This document shows, piece by piece, positions 8,786 through 17,836 of a stretch of DNA of 64,000 nucleotides. Position 1 is the stretch's first letter, and every line of letters starts with the position of its first letter. Below the pieces are notes generated by a model. It worked only from the letters and a program-made list of their open reading frames with translations. It ran no database searches and was not told the origin of the DNA. The stretch is from NCBI RefSeq assembly GCF_000761545.1, contig NZ_JPMY01000046.1, positions 195,498-259,497 on the forward strand, written 5' to 3'. Source of the DNA: Pseudomonas sp. ML96 (GTDB lineage: Bacteria; Pseudomonadota; Gammaproteobacteria; Pseudomonadales; Pseudomonadaceae). The translations under genes were made by a program, and so were the position numbers.

Positions 8786-9778
8786 CTAGGGATCGACGCG
8801 GCCCATCAGCTCGCTGACCGACTCCGGGCGCTTGGCGTAACGCTGCGCCAGCACCGCGCAGAACATCAGCTGGATCTGGTGGAACAGCATCAGCGGCAGG
8901 ATCAGCAGGCCGATGCTGCTGCCGGCGAATAGCACTTGGGCCATGGGCACGCCGGTGGCCAGGCTCTTCTTCGAGCCGCAGAAGAGGATGGTGATGCGGT
9001 CCTCCAGGTCGAAGCCGCATAGCCGCGCGGCGCCGTACGACACCAGCAGCGCCAGGGCCAGCAGCACGCAGCAGGCCAGCACCAGGCCGGCCAGCGCCGG
9101 CAGCGGCACCTGGTGCCACAACCCTTCGACTACCGCAGCGCTGAAGGCGCCATAGACCACCAGCAGGATCGAGCCCTGGTCGACGAAGCGCAGCCAGTGC
9201 TTGTTGCGGCCGACCCAGTCGCCGATCCAGCGCCGCGCGATCTGCCCGGCGATAAACGGCAGCAGCAGCTGCACGGTGATCTTGCCGATGGCATCCAGGG
9301 TTGAGGCACCGTCGCCGTGCACGTTCAGCAGCAGCGTCACCAGCAGCGGAGTGAGGAAGATACCGAACAGGCTGGACGCCGCCGCGCTGCAGATCGCCGC
9401 CGCGACATTGCCGCGCGCCAGCGAGGTGAAGGCAATGGCCGACTGCACCGTGGCCGGCAGGGCGCACAGGTAGAGCATGCCGACATACAGCGCATCGCCG
9501 GTCAGCGGTGCCAGCAGCGGCTTGAGCGCCAGGCCCAGCAGCGGGAAGGCGACGAAGGTGCAGGCGAACACCAGCAGGTGCAGGCGCCAGTGGCTGGCCC
9601 CGGCGACGATCTGCTCGCGCGACAGCTTGGCGCCATGCAGGAAGAACAGCAGGCCGATGGCCAGGTTGGTCAGCCAGGCGAAGGCATCCGCCACGCTGCC
9701 CTGCACCGGCAGCAGGCTGGCGAGCAGGACCATGGCGAGCAGGGCCTGGGTGAAGGAGTCGGGAAGGAAACGGCGCAT
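8786..9778 (-). CDS. Bile acid:sodium symporter (SBF/BASS) family transporter
   Basis: An inner-membrane transporter of 330 residues with about nine or ten hydrophobic helices. It has the motifs of the SBF-like branch (YfeH type): FFLHGAKLSREQ, CALPATVQSAIAFTSLARGN and FCGSKKSLATGVPMAQVLF. Family members move organic anions with sodium; the substrate here cannot be told from sequence. It is divergent from an AraC-family regulator 77 bases away, which probably controls it. Confidence 0.88.
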   Translation of the reverse strand: MRRFLPDSFTQALLAMVLLASLLPVQGSVADAFAWLTNLAIGLLFFLHGAKLSREQIVAGASHWRLHLLVFACTFVAFPLLGLALKPLLAPLTGDALYVGMLYLCALPATVQSAIAFTSLARGNVAAAICSAAASSLFGIFLTPLLVTLLLNVHGDGASTLDAIGKITVQLLLPFIAGQIARRWIGDWVGRNKHWLRFVDQGSILLVVYGAFSAAVVEGLWHQVPLPALAGLVLACCVLLALALLVSYGAARLCGFDLEDRITILFCGSKKSLATGVPMAQVLFAGSSIGLLILPLMLFHQIQLMFCAVLAQRYAKRPESVSELMGRVDP

Positions 9779-9855
9779 GCTGAACTCGCTTGCTGGTCGG
9801 GAGCGCTCAACTTATCGTGGGCGGAAATTTCCGGCTAACGCCAAAGTACCAAGCA

Positions 9856-10653
9856 ATGTCGCCAATCGGACAAACCGACACCGTCGCCCGCGCAGTGCCC
9901 GACCTGCAGCGCCTGCCACGGCCCCTGTATGGCCGGGTGGAGTCGCTGCCCAATCGCGCGCTGACCTTCGTTCACAGCCACCCCTGGGTGCAGCTGTCCT
10001 ACGCCATCGCCGGCGTGCTCGAGGTGCAGACCGCCGGCGCCCGCTTCATCGCCCCGCCACAACGCGCAGTGTGGGTACCGGCCGGCGTAGAGCACCGCGT
10101 GTTCAGCTCGCCGCGAACCGAGATGCGCAGCCTGTATATCGAATGCGCCGCCGTACCCTGGGGCCCCGGCGACTGCCGCGTGCTGGCGGTCAGCCCGCTG
10201 CTGCGCGAGCTGATCGACGGCTTCAGTGCGCTGCCGGTGGAGTACGACGAGGCCGGCGCCGCGGGACGCCTGACCGCCGTACTGCTCGACCAGCTGCAGG
10301 CGGCGCCGGCGGTCGAGCTATCGCTGCCGCTGCCGCGCGATGCGCGCCTTCAGGCCATTTGCAGCGGGCTGGCCGAGGAGCGGGATCGCCACCTGGGCCT
10401 GGCCGACTGGAGCGCGCGCCTGGGCGTGTCCGAGCGCACCCTGAGCCGGCTGTTCCTGCGCGACACCGGGCTCAGTTTCCGCACCTGGCGCCAGCGCCAG
10501 CGCCTGCTCGACGCCCTGACCCCGCTGGAGCGTGGCGAGCGGGTCACCGACGTGGCCCTGGCCTGCGGCTACGACTCGCTGTCGGCCTTTATCGCCGCCT
10601 TCCGCCAGCAGTTCGGCGCCACGCCCGGCGAGTTCTTCCGCGGCCAGCGCTAG
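9856..10653 (+). CDS. AraC-family transcriptional regulator with N-terminal cupin
   Basis: A cytoplasmic regulator of 265 residues from ATG 9856. An N-terminal cupin-like sensor (HSHPWVQLSYAIAGVLEV, then WVPAGVEHRVF) is followed by the double helix-turn-helix DNA-binding domain at about residues 165-260, with LGVSERTLSRLFLRDTGLSF and ACGYDSLSAFIAAFRQQFG. This arrangement fits the NimR-like branch that often regulates a neighbouring exporter. It diverges from the SBF transporter, the likely target. An upstream in-frame start at 9790 would reach nearly to the divergent gene and is less likely. Its TAG stop overlaps the TAG stop of the convergent phosphate transporter through the palindrome CTAG. 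Confidence 0.88.
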   Translation: MSPIGQTDTVARAVPDLQRLPRPLYGRVESLPNRALTFVHSHPWVQLSYAIAGVLEVQTAGARFIAPPQRAVWVPAGVEHRVFSSPRTEMRSLYIECAAVPWGPGDCRVLAVSPLLRELIDGFSALPVEYDEAGAAGRLTAVLLDQLQAAPAVELSLPLPRDARLQAICSGLAEERDRHLGLADWSARLGVSERTLSRLFLRDTGLSFRTWRQRQRLLDALTPLERGERVTDVALACGYDSLSAFIAAFRQQFGATPGEFFRGQR

Positions 10654-12275
10654 AGCAGGGTGGAGAACAACCAGTAGAGGCCACCGGACAGCAGGATCGC
10701 CGCCGGCAGGGTCAGCACCCAGGCCAGCAGCATGCTGCGGATGGTCTGCCACTGCAGGCCGCTGCCGCTGGCCAGCATGGTGCCGGCCACACCCGAGGAC
10801 AGCACCTGGGTGGTCGACACCGGCATGCCGTAGAGGTCCGCCGCGCCGATGGTGAGCATTGCCGTCAGTTGCGCCGAGGCGCCCTGGGCGTAGGTCATGC
10901 GCGTGGTGCCGATGCCCTCGCCGACGGTGGCGACGATGCGCCGCCAGCCGACCAGGGTGCCCAAACACAGGGCCAGCGCCACGGCGATCTTGACCCAGGG
11001 CGGGACGAAATGGATGGTCGCGTCGGCTTGGCTGCGCAGCGCCTGCAGCTCGCTCCAGGTCTCCAGCGGCAATACCGTGCCACTGCGATCGAGCAGGCGC
11101 ACGGTCTCGGCGGCGAGGAACAGGTCGTCGCGCAGCGCCAGCGTCTGCTCGTCACTCATCTCGCCGAGCGCGCCATCGGCCGGCACTCGCGCGACCACAT
11201 CACCGAGCACCGTGGCCAGCGCGTCAAGCGCCTGGGCCGGCTGCGCCTCGTTGCGCTGGAAGGCCAGCAGCACCTGCTGCGCATCGCCCTCCGCCACCGC
11301 ACCGGCGCGCAGCAGGCCCTGGCGACCCTGCTCGGCATGCTGCACCAGCTGCGCTACTGCCGCGGGCGGGCTGGCGCGGTCGAGGGCGAAGGCCAGCGGC
11401 ATGGCACCGACCAGGATCAGCATGATCAGGCCCATGCCCTTCTGCCCGTCGTTGGAGCCATGGGCGAAGGACACCCCCGAGCAGGTCAGGATCAGCAGGC
11501 CGCGAATCCACCAAGGCGGCGGCGTGCGCCCCTCGGGCGCCTGGAACAGTGCTGGGCGCCGACGCACCAGGGCCAGGCGTAGCAGCCACAACAGCAGCGC
11601 GGCGGCGCCGAGGCCGACCAGCGGCGACAACAGCAGCGCGTAGCCGACTTTTATCAGCATGTGCCAGTCGCCCTGCAGCACGGACGAGTGCTCGGCCATC
11701 AGGCCGTGGGCCAGGGCAACGCCGACGATGGAGCCGATCAGGGTGTGCGAGGACGACACCGGCAGGCCCAGCCACCAGGTGCCGAGGTTCCACAGGATGG
11801 CGGCGATCAGCAGAGCGAAGATCATCGCCATGCCGGCGCCGCTGCGCAGGTGCAGCATCAGCTCCGCTGGCAGCAGGGCAACGATGGCGAAGGCCACCGC
11901 GCCGCTGGAGAGCAGCACGCCGAGGCCGTTGCACAGCCCCGACCAGAGTACCGCGACGTTGGGCGGCAGGGCGTTGGTGTAGATCACAGTGGCCACCGCG
12001 TTGGCGGCGTCATGGAAGCCGTTGATGAACTCGAAGCCGAGGGCGATCAGCAGCGCCACCACCAGCACCGTCAGCGCCAGGCCGGCATGCAGCTCGCCGC
12101 TGGCCTGCAGGTCGCCGGCCAGGCTGAGGAAGGTGAAGGTTAGGGCGGCGGCCAGGGCCAGCAGAAACAGGGTGCGGCCACCCAGGCCGGCGCGCTTCTG
12201 CAGCACCGGGCTGAGCGGCGACTGCGGCAGGCGCGCGGCGCGTAGCTGGTCCAGCAGCTGATAGCGATCAAGCAT
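10650..12275 (-). CDS. PiT-family inorganic phosphate transporter
   Basis: Low-affinity inner-membrane phosphate:cation symporter, 541 residues. The two PiT signatures are visible: GFEFINGFHDAANAVATVIYT in the N-terminal half and FAHGSNDGQKGMGLIMLILVG in the C-terminal half, with the repeat segments LPVSSSHTLIGSIVGVALAHG and GMPVSTTQVLSSGVAG. A hydrophilic loop of about 120 residues separates the halves. About ten membrane helices are present. No PhoB box was obvious upstream. It has its own promoter region of about 130 bases after the yheV end. Confidence 0.93.
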   Translation of the reverse strand: MLDRYQLLDQLRAARLPQSPLSPVLQKRAGLGGRTLFLLALAAALTFTFLSLAGDLQASGELHAGLALTVLVVALLIALGFEFINGFHDAANAVATVIYTNALPPNVAVLWSGLCNGLGVLLSSGAVAFAIVALLPAELMLHLRSGAGMAMIFALLIAAILWNLGTWWLGLPVSSSHTLIGSIVGVALAHGLMAEHSSVLQGDWHMLIKVGYALLLSPLVGLGAAALLLWLLRLALVRRRPALFQAPEGRTPPPWWIRGLLILTCSGVSFAHGSNDGQKGMGLIMLILVGAMPLAFALDRASPPAAVAQLVQHAEQGRQGLLRAGAVAEGDAQQVLLAFQRNEAQPAQALDALATVLGDVVARVPADGALGEMSDEQTLALRDDLFLAAETVRLLDRSGTVLPLETWSELQALRSQADATIHFVPPWVKIAVALALCLGTLVGWRRIVATVGEGIGTTRMTYAQGASAQLTAMLTIGAADLYGMPVSTTQVLSSGVAGTMLASGSGLQWQTIRSMLLAWVLTLPAAILLSGGLYWLFSTLL

Positions 12276-12390
12276 GAGGGCCCCGCGAACGGTACTGGCT
12301 GACGGGGTCCTTCAAGACGAACCTCCCAGGTGATGCCTAGAGCCTAGTCGACTCGGCGCCCACGTCACCTCATAACCGCTGCCACCTGCT

Positions 12391-12406
12391 CGGCCCGCGC
12401 GGGCCG
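12391..12406. other. GC-rich palindrome at the end of yheV
   Basis: CGGCCCGCGCGGGCCG is a perfect palindrome six bases past the yheV stop. It can form a six-bp stem with a GCGC loop. There is no T-tract, so it is either a weak or Rho-assisted terminator, or a 3' stability stem for the prlC-yheV transcript. Confidence 0.5.
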
Positions 12407-12411
12407 CTATA

Positions 12412-12672
12412 TCAGTCTTTCTTCAGCTTGGGATTGGGGAAGAACTGCACCGTCTGGCCCTTGCTCGCCGCCGGCTTGGCGGCGGCCTGGTTGACCCGCG
12501 TGCCGAGTTCCTTGGGCACCGACTGGCCCTGGGCGTTGAGGGTGTCGGCGTAGCCGCAGCTCACGCACTCGCGGTGCGGCGTGCCGTCCTCGTCCCACAT
12601 CTTGATGGTGTCCTGGGCGCTGCATGCCGGGCACACGGCGCCGGCGATGAAACGCTTCTTCGGCTCGCTCAT
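12412..12672 (-). CDS. YheV-family putative zinc ribbon protein
   Basis: An 86-residue protein. Cysteines C14, C17, C36 and C39 (VCPACSAQD and ECVSCGYAD) form a four-Cys zinc ribbon, and the rest is a basic, low-complexity tail. Function is unknown. In many gammaproteobacteria yheV directly follows prlC, and here its ATG overlaps the prlC stop as TGATG, so it is translationally coupled. The start MSEPKKRFIAGAV is fixed by that overlap. Confidence 0.9.
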   Translation of the reverse strand: MSEPKKRFIAGAVCPACSAQDTIKMWDEDGTPHRECVSCGYADTLNAQGQSVPKELGTRVNQAAAKPAASKGQTVQFFPNPKLKKD

Positions 12673-14720
12673 CACGCCGCCTCCTGGCTCAGACCGAGGT
12701 GGCGCAACAGCGCGTCGATGCTCGGCTCGCGACCGCGGAAGTCGACGAACAGCACCATCGGCGCCTGCGAGCCGCCGCGGGCCAGGATCGCCTCGCGGAA
12801 GGCGCGGCCGGTGGCCGGGTTGAGCACACCTTCTTCCTCGAACTTGGAGAAGGCGTCGGCGGACAGCACTTCGGCCCACTTGTAGCTGTAGTAACCGGCC
12901 GCGTAACCGCCGGCGAAGATATGCGCGAAGCTGTTGGCGAAGCGGTTGAAGGCCGGCGGACGGATCACCGCCACCTCGTCGCGGATGCCTTCGAGCACCT
13001 GCAGCACGCTACGGCCGTCGCCGTGGGTGGCGTGCAGCTCGAAGTCGAACAGCGAGAACTCCAGCTGGCGCACCATCATCAGGCCGGACTGGAAGTTCTT
13101 CGCCGCCAGCATCTTGTCCAGCAGCGCCTGGGGCAGCGCCTCGCCGGATTCATAGTGGCCGGAGATCAGTGCCAGGCCCTCGGGCTCCCAGCACCAGTTC
13201 TCCATGAACTGGCTCGGCAGCTCCACCGCATCCCAGGCTACGCCGTTGATGCCGGAAGCGCCGGCATGCTCGACGCGGGTCAGCAAGTGGTGCAGGCCGT
13301 GGCCGAACTCGTGGAACAGGGTGGTGACTTCGTCGTGGGTCAGCAGCGCCGGCTTGCCGCCGACCGCCGGGGTGAAGTTGCAAACCAGGTTGGCCACCGG
13401 GCTGATCAGGCTGCCCGAAGCGGCGCGGCGCTTGTCACGAGCGCCATCCATCCAGGCGCCGCCGCGCTTGTTGGCGCGGGCATAGAGGTCAAAGAAGAAG
13501 CGGCCAACGTGCTGGCCGTTCTCGCGGATCTCGAACAGGCGCACGTCCGGGTGCCAGGTGTCGAAGTCCTTGAGCTCATTGATCTCGATGCCATAGAGCT
13601 TCTGCACGATGGCGAACAGGCCGGACAGCACCTTGTCGATCGGGAACCAGGCGCGCACTTCTTCCTGGGAGATGCTGTAGCGCTGCTGGCGCAGCTTCTC
13701 GCTGAAGTAGCCGACGTCCCAGCTCTGCAGATCGCTGACGCCTTGCTCGGCGGCGAAGGCCTTGAGTTCTTCCAGGTCCTGGGCGGCGAAGGGTTTGCTG
13801 CGCACGGCAAGATCGCGGAGAAAATGCAGAACCTGGTCGGTATTTTCGGCCATCTTGCTGGCCAGGCTCAGTTCGCTGTAGTGCGCGAAGCCGAGCAGGC
13901 GGGCCAGCTCCTGGCGCAGGTCGAGCAGCTCGGCCATCACCGGGCCGTTGTCGTTCTGCCCGGCATTCGGGCCCTGGTCGGAGGCGCGGGTGCAGTAGGC
14001 GGTGTAGACCTCTTCGCGCAGGGCGCGGTCGTCGGCGTAGGTCATCACCGCGTAGTAGCTGGGGAATTCCAGGGTGATCAGCCAGCCGTCCAGCTCTTTG
14101 GCCTGCGCGGCCTGGGCCATCTGCGCCTTGGCCGAGTCGGTGAGGCCGGCCAGGGCCGCCTCATCGGTAATGTGCTTGGTCCAGGCCTGGGTGGCGTCGA
14201 GTAGCTGGTTGGAGAAGCGACTGCCCAGCTCGGAGAGCTTCATCTGGATCTCGCCGTAACGCTTCTGCTGCTCGGCCGGCAGGTCGATACCGCTCAGGCG
14301 GAAGTCGCGCAGCGCGTGCTCGAGGATGGTCTTCTGCGCCACATCGAAGCCTTCTGCGGCCGGGCTCTTGGCCAGGGCGTCATAGGCCTCGAACAGCGGT
14401 TTGTTCTGGCCCATCTCGGTCCAGAACTCGGAGAGCTTGGGCAGGCAGGCCTCGTAGGCGCCGCGCAGCTCAGCGTTGTTGCACACCGCGTTGAGGTGGC
14501 TGACCGGGCTCCAGGCGCGGCCCAGGCGGGCGTTGAGTTCGTCCAGTGCCAGCACCAGACCGGCCCAGCTCGGATTGGCCTGCTGGGTCTTGAGCAGCTC
14601 GGCGATGGCCGCGCGGCTGTCGGCGAGGATCTGGTCCACGGCCGGCTCGACGTGCTCCGGCTTGATCAGGGAATAGGGCGGCAGGTCGAAGTCTTGCAGC
14701 AGGGGATTGGCAGCGGTCAC
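12672..14720 (-). CDS. prlC: Oligopeptidase A (M3 metallopeptidase)
   Basis: Cytoplasmic zinc oligopeptidase that degrades short peptides, including cleaved signal peptides, 682 residues. The M3 motif HEFGH is at residues 470-474 (TTLFHEFGHGLHHLL), and the downstream zinc ligand region follows. I chose the GTG at 14720 (reading TAANPLLQDFDLPPYS after the start) because AAAGGTG precedes it and the family begins here; a longer ATG frame from 14822 would add 34 unlike residues. It is divergent from the gamma-carbonic-anhydrase-like gene. Length is normal. Confidence 0.95.
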   Translation of the reverse strand: MTAANPLLQDFDLPPYSLIKPEHVEPAVDQILADSRAAIAELLKTQQANPSWAGLVLALDELNARLGRAWSPVSHLNAVCNNAELRGAYEACLPKLSEFWTEMGQNKPLFEAYDALAKSPAAEGFDVAQKTILEHALRDFRLSGIDLPAEQQKRYGEIQMKLSELGSRFSNQLLDATQAWTKHITDEAALAGLTDSAKAQMAQAAQAKELDGWLITLEFPSYYAVMTYADDRALREEVYTAYCTRASDQGPNAGQNDNGPVMAELLDLRQELARLLGFAHYSELSLASKMAENTDQVLHFLRDLAVRSKPFAAQDLEELKAFAAEQGVSDLQSWDVGYFSEKLRQQRYSISQEEVRAWFPIDKVLSGLFAIVQKLYGIEINELKDFDTWHPDVRLFEIRENGQHVGRFFFDLYARANKRGGAWMDGARDKRRAASGSLISPVANLVCNFTPAVGGKPALLTHDEVTTLFHEFGHGLHHLLTRVEHAGASGINGVAWDAVELPSQFMENWCWEPEGLALISGHYESGEALPQALLDKMLAAKNFQSGLMMVRQLEFSLFDFELHATHGDGRSVLQVLEGIRDEVAVIRPPAFNRFANSFAHIFAGGYAAGYYSYKWAEVLSADAFSKFEEEGVLNPATGRAFREAILARGGSQAPMVLFVDFRGREPSIDALLRHLGLSQEAA

Positions 14721-14844
14721 GGCGAGGCACCTTTGATTGTGCGAATGCAGATACAGGTTATGGGGTCGCGGGCGACCTTTAACAACCGGAATGCGCCGAA
14801 TGTTAATTACAATCGGCGCCATCCGCAGCCTGAAGGAGACTATC

Positions 14845-15387
14845 GTGGCGATTCGAACTTACCAGGGCACCGCTCCGCAGCTGGGCCCACGTGCCTTCGT
14901 CGACGCCTGCGCCGTGGTCATCGGTGACGTGGAGCTGGGCGAGGACGCCTCGGTGTGGCCGATGGCCGTAGTGCGCGGCGACATGCACCGGATCAGGATT
15001 GGCAACCGCACCAGCGTGCAGGACGGCAGCGTGCTGCACATCACCCACGCCGGCCCGTTCAACCCGGACGGCTACCCGCTGCTGATCGGCGATGAAGTGA
15101 CCATCGGCCACAACGTCACCCTGCACGGCTGCACCCTGGGCAACCGCATCCTGATCGGCATGGGCTCGATCGTCATGGATGGCGCGGTGGTCGAGGACGA
15201 GGTGGTGATAGGTGCCGGCAGTCTGGTGCCGCCGGGTAAGGTGCTGCACAGCGGCTACCTCTACGTCGGCAGCCCGGTGAAACAGGCCCGCGCCCTGAGC
15301 GACAAGGAACGCGCCTTCTTCGCCTACAGCGCGGCCAATTACGTGAAGCTCAAGGACCTGCACCTGGCCGAGGGTTACGACCAGTGA
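14845..15387 (+). CDS. Gamma carbonic anhydrase family protein (left-handed beta-helix)
   Basis: A cytoplasmic trimeric hexapeptide-repeat protein, 180 residues. Conserved features include VVRGDMHRIRIGNRTSVQDGSVLH, THAGPFNPDGYPLLIGDEVTIGHNVTLHGCTLG and GMGSIVMDGAVVED; the three histidines expected to bind the metal are in these segments. Such YrdA/PaaY-type proteins are often annotated as carbonic anhydrases or acetyltransferases, and actual activity is uncertain. The start is a GTG at 14845 preceded by AAGGAG; longer ATG starts upstream lack such a site. It overlaps the next gene by four bases (GTGA). Confidence 0.9.
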   Translation: MAIRTYQGTAPQLGPRAFVDACAVVIGDVELGEDASVWPMAVVRGDMHRIRIGNRTSVQDGSVLHITHAGPFNPDGYPLLIGDEVTIGHNVTLHGCTLGNRILIGMGSIVMDGAVVEDEVVIGAGSLVPPGKVLHSGYLYVGSPVKQARALSDKERAFFAYSAANYVKLKDLHLAEGYDQ

Positions 15388-15800
15388 GAGCGCTGGCCGC
15401 GATCCTGCTGCTGAGCCCCGCGCTGGTCCTGGCCGACGATGTGCGCTGCCTGCAGTCGAGTGGCAGCGGCAAGCCGATCCAGCTGCAGCTGACTCTGTTC
15501 ACCAGCGAGCAGGGCGGCTGGCGCGGCGCCGGGCAGGTACACTACCGCGGCCAGCCCGACAGCCTGCCGAGCGTGTTCAAGGACAGCGAAGAGGTGATGG
15601 CCGTCGAGGACCGCCCCTCGGAGTTCCGTAGCACCTGGCTGGAAGTACTGCCGGCCGAGGAGAAGCTCGGCGGCCGCTACCAGTTCCATCACCAGGGCGC
15701 GGTGGTCTTCGCCTTCACCTACACCGCCGCCAGCGGCAAGGTGTTCACCTTCGAAGAAGCTCCGGCCGCCCTCGACGCCAGCAACAATTGCACTTGGTAA
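15384..15800 (+). CDS. Hypothetical secreted protein
   Basis: A 138-residue protein starting at a GTG that overlaps the previous stop (GTGA), so it is translationally coupled to the gamma-carbonic-anhydrase-like gene. Residues 1-17 form a signal peptide ending in LVLA. The mature protein has one cysteine near each end (DVRCLQSS and SNNCTW) that may form a disulfide, and is predicted mostly beta. No family is recognised. It probably shares an operon with the HAD phosphatase 20 bases downstream. Confidence 0.7.
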   Translation: MRALAAILLLSPALVLADDVRCLQSSGSGKPIQLQLTLFTSEQGGWRGAGQVHYRGQPDSLPSVFKDSEEVMAVEDRPSEFRSTWLEVLPAEEKLGGRYQFHHQGAVVFAFTYTAASGKVFTFEEAPAALDASNNCTW

Positions 15801-15820
15801 ACCCGCAGTACGAGTCCCCC

Positions 15821-16471
15821 ATGCACGCACAGAACATCCTCTTCGACCTCGACGGCACCCTCACCGACCCGCGCGAGGGCATCACCCGCTCGGTGCAGTA
15901 CGCGCTGGCCCAGCTGGATATCCATGAGCCCGACCTGGCGGCGCTGGAGCACTTCATCGGCCCGCCGCTGCTGCAGTGCTTCATGCACAGCTACCAGCTC
16001 AGCGAGGAACTCGGCTGGCAGGCGGTGAACCACTACCGTGAGCGCTTCAAGGTCACCGGCCTGTACGAGAACCGCGTGTTCGACGGCATCGACGCGCTGC
16101 TCGGGCAACTGGTCGAGCAGGGCCGCACCCTGTACATCGCCACCAGCAAGCCGACCGTGTTCGCCCGCGAGATCGCCCGCCACTTCGGCTTCGACCGCCA
16201 CTTCAAGGTGATCTACGGCAGCGAGCTGGACGGCACGCGCACCGACAAGGTCGAGCTGATCCGTCACCTGCTCGCCGAGGAAGGCCTGGACCCGGCCGAC
16301 TGCCTGATGATCGGCGACCGCAAGCACGACCTGATTGGCGCCCATCGCAACGGCCTGCAGGCCGTCGGCATCGGCTACGGCTTCGGCAGCCACGCCGAGC
16401 TGATGGCCGAGTCGCCGGCCTGGTACTTCGCCTCGCTGGCCGAGCTGCAGCAGGCTTTCACTCGCCCCTAG
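15821..16471 (+). CDS. HAD-superfamily phosphatase (phosphoglycolate phosphatase-like)
   Basis: A 216-residue cytoplasmic hydrolase. The catalytic DxD motif is at D9 and D11 (NILFDLDGTLTDP), motif II is the Thr/Ser in YIATSKPT, and motif IV is MIGDRKHDLIGAHRNG. The helical cap suits a Gph-like enzyme, but the substrate is not certain. ATG 15821 (MHAQNILFDLDG) is chosen because the family starts here; a TTG at 15788 is possible. Its 3' end overlaps the convergent efflux gene by 14 bases. Confidence 0.88.
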   Translation: MHAQNILFDLDGTLTDPREGITRSVQYALAQLDIHEPDLAALEHFIGPPLLQCFMHSYQLSEELGWQAVNHYRERFKVTGLYENRVFDGIDALLGQLVEQGRTLYIATSKPTVFAREIARHFGFDRHFKVIYGSELDGTRTDKVELIRHLLAEEGLDPADCLMIGDRKHDLIGAHRNGLQAVGIGYGFGSHAELMAESPAWYFASLAELQQAFTRP

Positions 16472-17825
16472 GTTGCCAGCCACCACCCAGGGCACGCGCC
16501 AAGGCCACGCTCGCCTGCAGGCGAGCCAGGCGCAGCTGCGCGCTCTGGTCCTCGGCGGCGTACAGGGTGCGCTGGGCGTCGAGCAGGTTGAGCAGGTCCT
16601 CGGCACCCGCCTGATAGCGCCGCTCGGCCAGCTGCAGGGCGCGCTCGGCCTGGGCCTGCACTTCCTGCTGGGCCTGCCACTGGGCCTCGACGCCGGCGCC
16701 GGCGTTGAGCGCCACCTGCACATCGGCGAAGGCCGCGACGATGCTCTGCCGGTAGGCCGCGAGCAGCTCCTCGCGGCGCGCCGCCGTGCGGTCGCGCTCG
16801 GCGGCCAGGGCGCCGCCATCGAAGATCGGCGCGGTCAGCGCGGCAGCCAGCGAATAGATCGGATCGGCGAACACCCGGTTGAGGCTACCGTTGGAGCCGC
16901 TGGCAGCGGCCGACAGGTTCAGCCGTGGCAGCATGGCCGCCCGCGCCGCGCGCAGGTCGGCATCGGCGGCGCTCAGCTGCGCCTCGGCGCGGGCCAGGTC
17001 GGGGCGGCGCAGCAGCAACTCGCTGGGCAGGCCGGCATTCACCGAGGGCGCAACCAGTGCCGTCAGCGCAGCGCTCGACGTCTCGGCCGGCACCGCCTGG
17101 CCGAGCAGCACGGCCAGGGCACTGCGCACATCGTCGGCCTGCTGGCGCAGCTCCTCGCGGGAACGCCGCTGCTCGGCGACCAGGCCGCGCTGCTGGGCCA
17201 GTTCCAATTGCGTCGCCGAGCCCGCCGCCGCGCGTGCCTGCACGGTGGCCAGCACCCGCTCGGCGTTGGCCAGGTTGAGTTCGGCCAAGCGCAGGCGCTC
17301 GGCCAGGGCCACCTGGCGCAGCCAGGTCTCGCTGAGGCTGGCGCTGAGGGTCAGGCGTAGGGCGTCGCGGTCGAAGCGGCTGGCGGCCAGCTCGGCCTCG
17401 GCAGCCTCGCGGTCGGCGGACAGGCGGCCCCACAGGTCGACCTCGTAGCTGGCAGCCAAGCCGCCGCTGTACAGGTTGCCGGCGGTATCGGGGTCGCCGC
17501 CCAGGCGCCCCTCACGGCTGGCGCCGAGGTTGCCGTCCAGGCGCGGCAGCAGTGGCGCACCAGCGGCGCGGGAGCTGGCCTCGGCCTGGCGCAGACGCGC
17601 GGCGGCGGCGGCCAGATCGAAGTTGTCAGCCAGGCCACGCTCGACCAGGGCATTCAGCTCGGCGCTGGCGAAGGCACGCCACCACAGCGCATCGGGCGCC
17701 GCAGCGGCGGCAACGGCGTGGTTCCACTCGGCCGGCGCAGCGGGCAGCGCCGGTGGCGCCTCGGGAGCACTGGAGCAACCGGCGAGGGTCAGCAGGGCGA
17801 GCAGGGTCAGCGGGTATCGGGACAT
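16458..17825 (-). CDS. Outer-membrane factor lipoprotein of an RND/MacAB-type efflux system (NodT family)
   Basis: The outer-membrane channel of a tripartite exporter, 455 residues. A lipoprotein signal ends at the lipobox LAGC with the modified C17, and the mature protein shows two TolC-like repeats, with RLDGNLGASREGRLGG, YEVDLWGRLSADREAAEAE and LLNLLDAQRTLYAAEDQ. The frame is open further upstream into macB, so the start had to be chosen: ATG 17825 gives a classical lipoprotein signal, while ATG 17840 overlaps the macB stop as ATGA. It follows MacA and MacB homologues, the same composition as PvdR-PvdT-OpmQ, which recycles pyoverdine. Confidence 0.9.
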   Translation of the reverse strand: MSRYPLTLLALLTLAGCSSAPEAPPALPAAPAEWNHAVAAAAAPDALWWRAFASAELNALVERGLADNFDLAAAAARLRQAEASSRAAGAPLLPRLDGNLGASREGRLGGDPDTAGNLYSGGLAASYEVDLWGRLSADREAAEAELAASRFDRDALRLTLSASLSETWLRQVALAERLRLAELNLANAERVLATVQARAAAGSATQLELAQQRGLVAEQRRSREELRQQADDVRSALAVLLGQAVPAETSSAALTALVAPSVNAGLPSELLLRRPDLARAEAQLSAADADLRAARAAMLPRLNLSAAASGSNGSLNRVFADPIYSLAAALTAPIFDGGALAAERDRTAARREELLAAYRQSIVAAFADVQVALNAGAGVEAQWQAQQEVQAQAERALQLAERRYQAGAEDLLNLLDAQRTLYAAEDQSAQLRLARLQASVALARALGGGWQPRGE

Positions 17826-17836
17826 GGAGAACTCGC

